From: Diogma glabrata
Taxonomy: Eukaryota; Arthropoda; Insecta; Diptera; Cylindrotomidae
NCBI GenBank assembly: GCA_963693315.1
Contig: OY856187.1
Location: forward strand, 112,755,746 to 112,819,745
Direction of reading: 5' to 3'
DNA: 64,000 nt
Shown here: in pieces, positions 10,496 through 20,144 of the stretch
How the letters are laid out: each line of letters opens with the position of its first letter
How positions within the stretch are numbered: the first letter of the stretch is position 1
The notes under the pieces: model-generated
Told to the model about the DNA's origin: nothing
The model's input: only the letters and a program-made list of their open reading frames with translations
Database searches by the model: none
Translations under genes and position numbers: made by a program

Positions 10496-12010
10496 CAGTA
10501 ATCCCTCCGACTGCGCGGGTTTTAACTGCGCGATTTCCACTGCGCGAGATGAGTTTTCAATACTAATTTTCGCACTGCGCGATTAAAATTTCACACTGCG
10601 CGACGTTTAAATTTTTTTTTTAGAATATGTAGGTAAATTTCGTAAAATGAAAAAAAAAATTAAATTTCCCACATGGGTCATTCTTTTACAAATCGAACAG
10701 ATTTGAACAAAATCTGACCGACGGATTTGTGATTTGGCTTAAAAATTTTTGACTGGTATGATATCGAAAAAAAATATACGTGTTCGAGGATTTTTTTTTT
10801 TGGAAAATAGAGGCGATCTAAATTTCGTGATTTTTGGTTTGACGACTTATTTTCAAAAATTCATTACTTCGGTTCTATTAATGATGGTAAGCTTTTGTTT
10901 TATTTTATTTTAAAGTTAAGAGATGGAATTTTAATAAAAAAATATAGTCAATAAAAGTTATTAGCAAATTTCTATTGTTATAAACAAATAAAATGTTAAA
11001 ATCGATTTTTAGTGATTGCCCTACGTATTCTACGTTCAATTTTCAAGAAAAACGTGTTTTTAACTAAGGGAGAAATTAGTTTTACTGTTAGAAATATATT
11101 AATTTATCCAGCGCGGGACAACAAAAATTTATGAATTATCTTTTTTATCTTATTTTTATCTTTCCGCGCTCGATAAATTGATTTATTTCTAATGCTACTC
11201 GTACACGAGAGAGCAAAATTGCAGATGTCAGAGAGAAAGTGTCTGACTTATTGCTAAACTGTTTACACATAGGAATTTGTTAATAATTTTTGTAGATAAC
11301 AATTTTTTTTAAAGTTCATCTTTTAGCTTTAAAATAAAACAGAAAAAAATGTCTATCATTACCAGAACCGAAGTTATGAATCTTTGAAAATAAGTCTTCA
11401 AGCCAAAAATCACGAAATCCTCAAAATTTAGAACCGCTTCATTTTCCAACCCAAAAAAATTCTCGAGCACGTATATCTTTCTTTTCTTGGGAAATGAGAA
11501 TTTGGAAATTTTTCTATATAAAAGCCCTAAAATTTCAGCCAAATTAAATATGTGTCGGTCAGAAAGATGTTCGGTTTGTAAAAGAATGACCCACATATGT
11601 AGCAATTTGCATTACATATTCAGTTTATTTTTAACTGTGTGGCTGGAACGTTCAATATAGATCAAATTCAATTTCAAGCCAGTAAAGGTAGAATATTCCA
11701 AACAAATTCAGATTATTGATATAATTTTTGTAAATTTAAGTTGTTTTTTGAAATGTTATTTATGTTAATTTATCTGTTAACTTATGAAGTGTTTTCTTTT
11801 TTAAGAGTTGTTGAATTAATACATGTTTTTCAGGCTGTATATATTCATTTTGATTTAATTATAACTTTAAATTAATTTTTTTTTTCAATTTTTTTCAAAA
11901 TTTGGAACCAAACCCCCCATTTTCATACAAAATAGGGTTCACATTGCGCGGTTTTGTATTGCGCGCTGTTTTTCTGGAACGGAACTACCGCGCAGTCAGA
12001 GGGATTACTG
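10496..12010. mobile_element. Tigger/pogo-like non-autonomous element with long inverted repeats
   Basis: Ends are inverted: CAGTAATCCCTC...CTGCGCG at 10496 and its complement ending GGGATTACTG at 12010, flanked by TA on both sides (10494-10495, 12011-12012). CAGT-type ends plus TA duplication are the pogo/Tigger hallmark of the Tc1/mariner superfamily. Inside, 10665-10890 and 11365-11605 form a second, long imperfect inverted repeat (for example ACTTCGGTTCT against AGAACCGAAGT). No transposase ORF is present, so mobility would have depended on an autonomous relative. The element is 1515 bp. Confidence 0.85.
10511..10601. repeat. Five subterminal ACTGCGCG motifs
   Basis: ACTGCGCG occurs at 10511, 10526, 10540, 10574 and 10594, with related GCGCGC/CGCGCA motifs at the other end (about 11946-11995). 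They stand out in a very AT-rich background. Inference: repeated binding sites for the cognate transposase. Confidence 0.75.
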
Positions 12011-12607
12011 TATTTCTTTCTGATGATGATATAAACAATACTGATTTACACGAAACTAATAACAGTAAAAAAAAGTAAAACTGTAGAATAGAATTACTTC
12101 GGTCTGAAAGACCTAAGTATTACATTCATGAGCTCAAAGGGAAATTCTTACCCCCACTTTTTTGGCATTTCTCGACGTTTTAGGACCTACTGATTCTAAA
12201 AAAGCAAAAAAAAATGTATGTCTGTCTGCCGGCCGTCATTACCTACGCTGCAGCGAAAACCGCTGGAGGGATTTCAAAAATTTTTTTTTCTAAAAATAGG
12301 TATACTCCAGGGACAGGTCCGAAAGGACGCTGTGTTCGATAACTATACCGGAAGTGTGTCAAAAACATCATTATGTGTGTCAAAAATAGCAAATTTTCAT
12401 ATTTTTGGCTTAAAAAACGTTCATTTTAAGTGATTACGAGTAGGAACATTAAATTTGGAGAAATCTTGATGGTAGGGATTGGTATGTGAGATCAAAAACT
12501 AGATTATTGCATTATAAGTTTGCCAAAAAAATGTTGTCAAGTGTGTCAAAAGAAAGATTTTTATTTATTTTTTTACCTAATTTTTTGGAAAAAAAATAAT
12601 AGTACAA

Positions 12608-12712
12608 TATTTAATTAGGAACTAAAGTGATACTTTTGTGTTGAGTCTATAGTTTGACGGCCGACCGCAGGGAGACGAAACACAAAAAGTCACTTAAGCT
12701 CCGAATTAAATA
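12608..12712. repeat. 105-bp hairpin element inside copy B
   Basis: Arms TATTTAATTAGGAACTAAAG (12608 onward) and its imperfect complement ending CCGAATTAAATA (12712), about 40 bp each, around a GC-rich loop with GGCCGACCGCAGG. Absent at the equivalent place in copies A and F. Confidence 0.75.
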
Positions 12713-12715
12713 CAC

Positions 12716-13113
12716 TATTTTTTCGGCAAACGTTAAAATTTTATTATAAATATGAAATTAATACATCAAACTTTTTATAAATATGAATTTGTATCGTCAT
12801 AATTACTTCCAAAAATAAGAAAAAAACATTTAAATTTGTATGAATAAAATTTTTTTATCAAAGCAGCCGTTTCAAAATTTCATAATATGAGAATCAACTT
12901 ATTTTTTGCTGTCATGGTTGTACAATATGTTTAAAAAAATAACAAACTAACAAATAACAAATGCTACTTTACAGCCTCCGTAATATAAAATAAAAATGGC
13001 GTTACTTTTGCTGTCGCTAGACGTTAATTTTGCATTCAGGCTAAAAAGTAAGACTTTAGCTAACTCCCTAGCGGCAGTAAAGTTAAACTTTACAGCCGTT
13101 TGCCGAAAAAATT
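12716..13113. mobile_element. ~400-bp MITE with TTTCGGCAAACG termini
   Basis: Terminal inverted repeats ATTTTTCGGCAAACG (about 12718-12732) and CGTTTGCCGAAAAAAT (13097-13112). An internal hairpin built on GTCGCTAGAC / CCCTAGCGGC lies at about 12998-13090. The flanking family-H sequence is continuous in other copies. Confidence 0.75.
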
Positions 13114-13727
13114 GTTTGTTTGAAATGAATTTTTATTATTATTATTGAGAATTATGGCATTATAAGTTCGTCAAAAATATAATGTCAAGTGTGTCAAAAA
13201 ATCATTGATTTTTTTAGCCAATTTTTTGGGAAAAAATATATATCTGTTTTTATGACGTAAATGTAATTGAAAATGAAATTGGACATGGAAATGTTTAATT
13301 TGTTATAGTTTTTGAAATATTTTTGGAATTTTGAAAAAAGTATGTATTTTTGATTTTGTAATAATTTTTGCAATATGTTTAGAATTTTGGAAAAAGTTTT
13401 AATTTTTGAGATTGTAAGAATTTTTGGAATATTTTTGGAATTTTGATAAATTTTAAATTTTTGATTTTATTATAATTTTTTTAATTTTAGAAAAAGTTTC
13501 AATTTTTGATATTGTTATAATTTTTGCAATATTTTTAGAGTTTTGGAAAAAGTTGGAATATTTGAATTTGTAAAAATTTTTGGAATATTATTAGAATTTA
13601 GAAGAAGTTTAAATATTTAATTTTATTCCAATCTTTGGAATATTTTTGGAATTTTGCAAAAAGTTTCAATTTTTGATTTTGTATAATTTTTTCAATATTT
13701 TCAGAATTTTTGAAAAAGTTTAATCTT

Positions 13728-15865
13728 ATTCACGAAAAACCAATTTTTTCGGTGATCAAAAATGTTGTTTCGGTTTTTGGATCTCATATTTTACAAAACA
13801 AACAAATTAAATATATTAATAAAACAAGTGCATAGTAAATATGCTAACAAACATTTTGAGTTATATTTTGTAAAAATCCGTTAAGGATTCTGGAAGTTAC
13901 AGTCGAAAAAAGATGAAAAAATACGAAAAATTCACGTTTTTTTAAAATTTTTCCATTTTCAACACCATAAATTTTGAACAAATAAAGACACTAATTTTTT
14001 TAATTTCTTGAAGCCTGTAGTAACTTCAATTTTATTTCTTTTAAGGTAAAATATACGAATATTGGTGCAGTTTGCACCAAGTTATTCAAGTTTTTCCAAA
14101 GAAAGTCAAAACTCAAAATTTGGAAAAAAAATTTAACTATAAGAATAATTTAAACTCTGCAACATAATTGATTTATATATAAGTTGTTTTCGTATTAGAT
14201 CTAGCTCCTTCTACTTCGGGATTATTTTAGGAGTTGGAAAATATCAGTTAGTTTATTATGAAATGTCTATTTTTGACAAAAGTTGTATTTTATTTTCATA
14301 TGATTTTTCTCGAAATTGAGATTTTTTTTGTGAAGTTTTTTAACATGATCTAGCTCCTCACACCTCGAACTTATTTTAGGAGTTGACAAATATCAGTTGG
14401 TTGATTATGAAATGTCTTTTTTGGACAAAAGATGTATTTTATTTTTATATGGTTTTTCTCGAGATTGAGATTTTTTTGTGAAGTTTTTTGACATGATCTA
14501 GCTCCTCCCACCTCGGATTTATTTTAGGAGCTGGAAAATATCAGTTAGTAATGAAGATAGGCAGTTCTTATAAATGGGGTGATTCTTTTAACAGTATGTA
14601 TTATGTTACTTCCACAAATAAAACAAAATGAATTTGGGCTAATTTTTACACTTGAAACTTCTTGACGACGCCATTTAAATAAACTTGACCTTACACTTTA
14701 CTAACAATTTATGTTGCTTTGCTTATAGCTGCCTATCACTATTGATTTATTGATTTTTAAAAACAATACACTATTTAAAATTTATATTTGTAATATTTTT
14801 TCGTTTTTAATTAATATTTTCACTTGAATGTTTGGAATTAAATTTATCCTCAGAGAGATTATATTTGTTACTAATCATACGACAAATATCTACTTAAAAA
14901 GAAATTAAACTTATTAAACATAAGTTGGCAAAACCGATAAACTATTAAAAAGGAGAAGTAATTGCTTTCTTAAATTAAACTTAAAATGATCATAAACGTA
15001 AGGAGTAACACAAGGTGGGCGGTGATAGAAAAAAATTTACATTACCAAAAAACCAAAAACAGAAAAGAAACAAACCTAACAGGTATTAAAAGACATAAAT
15101 AGGGACTTAACTTTATGGTGCTTGAACTAACTTAAATAGTTCTGATGTTATGATGTTTTGCCTCTCCTCACAATTCATTATCTTTTGTTTATATTTTTCT
15201 ATATACGTCTCATATCGATCCAATTCCCAACTTCGAAAACAAAAATGGAAATTTTACTTTACTATTTTAAAATAATTTTTTACTGATGTTTGAGAACAAC
15301 TGAACATTTAAACTTATTATTTATGGCACAATAAATTAAGTAAAAAACTATTTTTTCCAAATTTTGAGTTTTGACTTTTTTTGGAAAAACTTGAATAACT
15401 TGGTGCAAACTGCACCAATATTCGTATCTTTTACCTTAAAAGAAAGAAATTTGAAACCGCTATAGGCTCCAAGAAATAAAAAAAAATTAGTGTCTTTATT
15501 TGTTCAAAATTTATGGTGTTAAAAATGAAAAAATTTAAAAAAAATGTGAATTTTTCGTATTTTTTCAACTTTTTTCGACTGTAACTTCCAGAATCCTTAA
15601 CGGATTTTTACAAAATATAACTCAAAATGTTTGTTAGCATGTTTACTATGCACTTGTTTTATTAACATATTTAATTTGTTTGTTTTGTAAAATATGAGAC
15701 CCAAAAACCGAAACAACATTTTTGATCACCAAAAATTTGGTTTTTCGTGAATATCTCAAAAACAAAGGCTAACCAAAAAAAATGAATATGATATTCGTGT
15801 TCAAGAGGTCCAAATCTATAAGAAAAGTTGATTTTTACTTCGGGAGATTTTTCTTGTAAACTAGT
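13728..15865. mobile_element. Foldback-type element with ~400-bp inverted arms
   Basis: Arm 13728-14130 is the reverse complement of 15350-15752 with few differences; both include TTGGTGCAGTTTGCACCAA, itself palindromic. Between them is ~1.2 kb of non-coding DNA with a ~149-bp tandem repeat. On the right, about 110 bp beyond the arm (to 15865) also does not belong to family H. The minisatellite of copy B resumes at 15866, so the whole block is an insertion. No ORF of interest. Confidence 0.75.
14197..14550. repeat. ~149-bp tandem repeat, 2.3 copies
   Basis: Units begin GATCTAGCTCC at about 14198, 14347 and 14495. Each contains TTTTAGGAGTTGG(A/C)AAATATCAGTT and TTTTTCTCGA(A/G)ATTGAGA. It lies in the foldback element's loop. 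Confidence 0.9.
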
Positions 15866-16553
15866 ATAATTTTTGGAATTTAAAAAAGTTTGATTTTATT
15901 TAATTTTTACAATATTTTTGGAATTTTGAAAGAAATATGAATTTGTGAATTTGTAATATTTTCTCGCAACGCTAAATGGAGATGATTTTGAGTAGTTTGC
16001 TGACTGTATCATCTTTTTACTAAATTATGTTAATATGTGATCTGTTATAATTTCCCGGCATCGTATTGGTGTTTCGCGTTAGTTTTGTAATAAATTTCTA
16101 AACAGAGATTAAAAAAAATACTTGTACTTTAACAAAGAGTTATGTTTGATATACATCGCTGCCCAAAACTAAAAACCATGTCCTCATAAAAGTTTTTTGC
16201 CGAAAACTATATCAAAATCCTTAACTCAGACCGAAGTCTTGATATCTCAGAGCTGTGAGATTTCAGCCCCTCCATATTTTTCAATTGAAAACATAATTGA
16301 TGTAAAATTATTTATGTTGTGTATTTGATAAGTTAATAAAACATGTATAAAAAAAATTGATTATCACATTTTTTCAAAATCTTATATCAAATATTTACAA
16401 TATACAATTATTAACATTTTAATTATTTACCAAGAAGCAATTTAGGATATTGAAAAAAAAAGCTTTGTAGGTTATGTATAATTTAAAAAAATGTTTTTTA
16501 TTAATTTAAATCGCATATTTCACTTTTAGCAAAATACATGATAATTAGCATAA

Positions 16554-17237
16554 ATAATACCGTATATATGGTAAAATGTCAAAAAAACGCAAAAATTAAT
16601 TTTTTTTCGTGCCCAAAAATGGGCATTTAAATTAAGGCAACATAATTTTAATTATACTTATGTTAAAGTAGATAAAAAAAGCATAGATAAAAAAAAATTA
16701 ATTTTGGATGATTTCTCATAAAATGGCGCCATTGGCCAAATTTAACGAAAAATGCCAATTGTGGCCGAAAAAATTAAAATTTTTTCATAAAAAATAAATC
16801 CCATATTAAGACTATTAAAATACATGTTCCCTGAAATTTTCATGAAAATTCGACGATTTTTCCGCCCCTTATCATAAATTTAGTAAAAAAAAAGTCACGC
16901 GATTCGGTTTTTTGAGGTTAGGTTACACTTTTAAAGTACCTAACCCCCCTAGATGGATTTGAAATTTAATCACAAAACTTTTCATGTGTTATTTTTTTTT
17001 ATGATCATTAGAGCCCGAAATATTTTAAAAATAGTGAAGCGACCTACTCAAAAAACACCAAAAAACCAGTTTTGCCATTTTTGAGGCCCTTCCGGACCTC
17101 CAAATTTGCCAAATAATTACATGCCCAGTTACTTTTATGTCCCTAACAGAAAAAAAAATCAACTTTACTCTTACATCAATATAAAATACTAATATGACAC
17201 CACTATAGAGTATTCTACGGGAAAAATACTAACAAAT
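16554..17237 (-). repeat. Inverted copy of the CXC element's upstream region
   Basis: Reverse complement of 8235-8256 joined to 8922-9584, with scattered differences. Shared landmarks include GGCGGAAAAATCGTCGAA, TCACGCGATT and CCTTCCGGAC. It carries no CXC ORF and lacks the 660-bp insertion, so it records the pre-insertion state. Confidence 0.85.
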
Positions 17238-19120
17238 TAATATTCAAACGCATAGGGAAGAAATTAGAAATTCTTTTATTTTAACAAAAATGTATTGTGC
17301 AAGACTGCAAGAGATGTATTATGCACAATTTTGTGAACGGGGATTTTGCAACATGCACAATTAATGCACATTTCACGTAATTTTTCAAAAAAAATTTTCG
17401 GTTTTCTTGTTGTTTTAACAAAATTGATTTTAAAAATATATGGATTGGGTTTTTACTTTTTACTAGAACTAGACTTTGAAACTTTATCTCAATTACTGAC
17501 CGCAATGTGGCTTAAAGTCTCAGCAAAGATTTAGAGTTTTAGTTATTGTTTAGTTATACTGATATGTGCGCGAGCTCAGTAAACAAAGCGAAAATTATAA
17601 AAAAAAAACACAATTTGATTAAAATTTTTAAACTTCAAAATTTACGAAACAATAGCGTTATTCTTTAGGTTCTGTCTTTATTCTTTCATTAATGCACTTT
17701 TGCAATTTGTATTCCTTTCTATAATATTTATTCTGAATTTACTGTACATATCTTAACCGCACACCATTAATAAAATATATACCAAACAATAACATTCTGG
17801 ACTTTATGGTATAAGAAAAACTAAGTTAAAATCATCAACCACCACCATTTATCGTTACAACAAAGGTAAAATATTATTTTATTTCTTTTTAAATTTATAC
17901 AATAAATTTACCACAATTGACCTAAACACAGGAAAAGACCCTATTCATTACATTTATTACACATATTTAGGAAATTGTGACAAAAGGATCAACAAAATGT
18001 TTATTGTAATATGTCATATGTTTGCAAACACATTTGTTGATTTCTAAACGTTTTTTTCTTCGAAATTTTAGAAATCGAACAATAAAATTTGATTTTTATT
18101 ATTGTCTAATGTACTGGAACGGTGTGAGGTCTTTTAAACTGACACCATAAATTTTATTTCATTAGAAACTGAATTTGATAGATTGATTTTTTTGTTCTGT
18201 GGAAAATTATTCGTTAAAGGTAGCAAACGAATATTTATTTGATTTTGGGTAAATGTTGATAGTTTGCAAAATGGAATTATTCCAGCTGCAACTTGTTCAC
18301 AAAACAATCACATCAAGCAAATTATCTGTATTTTTATCAACATCGTATATTCATTCTTCATTATCCTAATTTAATTAACCTAAAATTTTTCCAAATTGCA
18401 TCTTCATTTTCGTTCGTTTACATGCCATAACTTTTTTGAACATCCATTTTGTGGTTGCTTCCTACTAATTGATTAAAATTTATATCAACAAACTTTTCCA
18501 AATAATCAAATCGAATTAAATACAAATATATGGGACTACAACCAAAAGAAAAAAACTTTAATTATTTTTCTGATCTAAATTATTATTTTACTATCGACGA
18601 CTTTAAGTCTGGATTAAACCAAAAACTGTAAGTAAGTAAATAAAAATGGTAATAACACATAAACTTCTGATACAGAAATATTTTGATTAATTATTTTCAG
18701 GAAAATTCGTAAAACAAAATTCATTTAGTTCAATTGCCAAAAAAATATGTAATAATTGCCAATGAAAAAGTTGAAGTAACTTTATTTCTAGACGAAATGG
18801 TACAGTGATTTGAATGTCTTTCAGAATTAATTATTTGTTTTGTTGTTGAAATTTTCGGTTGTACGGTATGGTTGTACGGTATGGTATAGCAGGTTGAGTT
18901 AAGTATTGTATTATATTATACTGTTTTTTTCGCAAAAACAGATATTGTTCGAGTCCGTACAGTGAGGGTCTTGTGTACAAGAACTAAGGCGTCTAATTTG
19001 CCAAGTAGGGCGGTAGGGCCTAGAAAAATTTCGACAAATAGTACAAACAAAAAAATAATTAAAATTTTTTTTTAAATTTTGGCAATATAAATTTAAGAAA
19101 AAAATATTCTTAATTTGCAG
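17238..19120. other. AT-rich non-coding stretch
   Basis: No recognised gene. 17281-17540 shows short overlapping ORFs in several frames that I could not assign. A direct repeat TTGTACGGTATGG occurs twice at about 18866-18893. A tRNA-like B box at 18951 was examined and rejected. Confidence 0.5.
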
Positions 19121-19267
19121 CTATCTGATTTGAGAGAACTAAACCTTAAAGAAAGATCTACAAAAAACTCCGTAATTGCATCTCAAATTAGAGCTAAAGC
19201 GACAGTTGTTGTGCGACGTGTAACTGTAACCGAACCAAAAGATCTTGAGATATTACAGATTGACAAC
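19121..19267 (+). CDS. Candidate 147-bp internal coding exon of unknown host gene
   Basis: Seen: 3' splice site TTCTTAATTTGCAG ends at 19120; 5' splice site GACAAC|GTATGA follows at 19268. The 147 bp equal 49 codons, are open in phase 0 throughout and would leave phase 0 on both sides. The translation begins LSDLRELNLKERSTKNS and contains a VVVRRVTVTEPKDLE segment. The alternative frames have stops. Codon and base composition are clearly less AT-rich than the flanks. I do not recognise the protein. The absence of neighbouring exons would fit a gene with introns of many kilobases that hold the transposon debris. It could still be a fragment of an unrecognised element. Confidence 0.5.
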
Positions 19268-20078
19268 GTATGATCTAATATTTATTTTTCTGGTGGAATC
19301 AGGAGTTATTCATCTTTTTTTTTAAATTTTTTTCAAACGTATGAGGTTGAAAACATTTGGTGTTGGTCATCGAAAAGCAATTCGGTACTACAAAATTTTT
19401 TTAAATAATATTCGAGACGAAATTTATTAGTAGGTCGTTACAAAACTGAAGTTGTTCATAATATTATAAAATAAAAACATTTGTCATAATTTAAACAATA
19501 CATAAAAATTCTAAAAAATTTAATTTGAATTTCAGTTCAAACCCAATAAATAATATTTCGACACTGAAACTTTTATTTTAAAAAATAAAAAATTTTAATA
19601 ATCATAAAATATTAACATTAAAAAAAATATATTTTCACGAAAAAAAAAAACACACAACGGTCATTATTTTAGGTGAAATAAGTTTTGATAACACAATTTA
19701 TTTAAAACTATAAATGTGTATTCACATATTGTGTTCATATATAACAAAAAAGCATAAAGTAAAATAATTTATTGTACAAATTATAAAACACGATATACAC
19801 TTTGACCTTTAACATTTATTTTCGTATGTGGATTTTCAGTTGTTAATAATTCTAATTTATATATATATTTTTTTTTTAACTTTACAATAAAATACTATAA
19901 TTTTGGTAAGTTAATTTTCGAAAAATAAAAATCTAAAATTATATACAAACATATATATAAATTTACAACATAATATCAAAGTCAGCACATTGGTCATAAT
20001 TCATAAAAATCCAAACATAAAGATAATTGTTTGAACGAACAACATAAATCTTTGAAGGATTCGGAGAGAAGGATCATT
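19268..20078. other. AT-rich non-coding stretch
   Basis: Long A and T runs, no open frame of note. If the neighbouring exon calls are right this is intron. Confidence 0.5.
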
Positions 20079-20144
20079 ATGGATGTATGTATACAGACAG
20101 AAAATTTCAACAGCTTCATGGATGAACAAAATATGGTTTCCTCA
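20079..20144 (+). other. Candidate first coding exon or exon fragment
   Basis: ATG at 20079 opens a 22-codon frame (MDVCIQTENFNSFMDEQN...) that runs to a strong 5' splice site TCA|GTAAGATT at 20145, in phase 0. The frame is also open upstream to about 20007, so it may be a longer exon with an unidentified acceptor. Composition is less AT-rich than the flanks. No domain recognised. Confidence 0.35.

Larger units (their letters stand above)
8235..12078 (+). mobile_element. CXC-domain transposon fragment with two nested insertions
   Basis: A segment comprising a ~700-bp upstream region (8235-8256 plus 8922-9584), an ORF with a CXC domain, and the ORF's displaced 3' end. The upstream region recurs in inverted orientation at 16554-17237, which shows it is repetitive. 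Insertions inside it are a 660-bp short inverted-repeat element (8257-8916) and a 1515-bp Tigger-like element (10496-12010). The outer limits of the parent element are unknown; the limits given here are the limits of recognisable sequence. Confidence 0.65.
9587..12078 (+). pseudogene. CXC (tesmin/TSO1-like) domain protein of a transposon family, split by insertion
   Basis: The ORF 9587-10495 gives ~303 residues. Residues ~64-92 (AIFNRGKTTVLEIIKKYEKD) and ~139-165 (LPPTHEALYQHSLRVYFQ) match the conserved C-terminal half of a large repetitive arthropod/cnidarian protein family that I recall as CXC-domain proteins. Residues 201-233 form the CXC module with nine cysteines, starting CSCRTGC and ending LNCSN, expected to bind zinc and probably DNA. 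An acidic tail follows (~239-303). Family members are much longer at the N-terminus, so this is a 5'-truncated relic or a C-terminal exon. At 10496 the frame hits the Tigger-like element, which supplies the apparent stop. After excision of that element plus one TA, the frame continues at 12013 for 21 codons (FLSDDDINNTDLHE...) to TAA at 12076-12078. Splitting was therefore recent relative to decay of the frame. The 9587 start is only the first ATG. Confidence 0.8.
12093..16277 (+). mobile_element. Family-H repeat copy B (HINE/INE-1-like), full length with nested insertions
   Basis: The 5' palindromic end starts at 12093, only 15 bp after the CXC frame's stop. The 3' end (16240-16277) reads CAGACCGAAGT, then a hairpin ATCTCAGAGCTGTGAGAT, then TTCAGCCCCTCC. 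The 11-mer ACTTCGGTCTG at the 5' end is thus repeated inverted ~37 bp before the 3' end: asymmetric sub-terminal inverted repeats plus a 3' hairpin, as described for HINE elements. The minisatellite core occupies 13315-13725 and resumes at 15866. Three insertions lengthen the copy to 4.2 kb: a hairpin (12608-12712), a MITE (12716-13113) and a foldback element (13728-15865). Non-coding. Confidence 0.75.

Noticed and set aside
12218..12433. A similar ~60-aa reading frame (KPLEGFQKFFFLKIG...) recurs in family-H copies A (1034-1270, minus), B and D
   Set aside because: It lies inside a non-coding interspersed repeat; the similarity reflects copy homology. Start and end differ between copies, and it is opened or closed by indels, so there is no sign of protein-level selection.
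12093..16277. Family H as a canonical Helitron
   Set aside because: The 3' end is not CTRR directly after the hairpin and the 5' end is not TC; the paired sub-terminal 11-mers fit the Helentron/HINE subgroup better.
18866..18963. tRNA-like features: TGTACGG...CCGTACA potential acceptor pairing and a GTTCGAGTCC B box
   Set aside because: The T-arm stem does not pair, D and anticodon arms are absent, and the left half is part of a local TTGTACGGTATGG duplication. At most a decayed tRNA-derived repeat.
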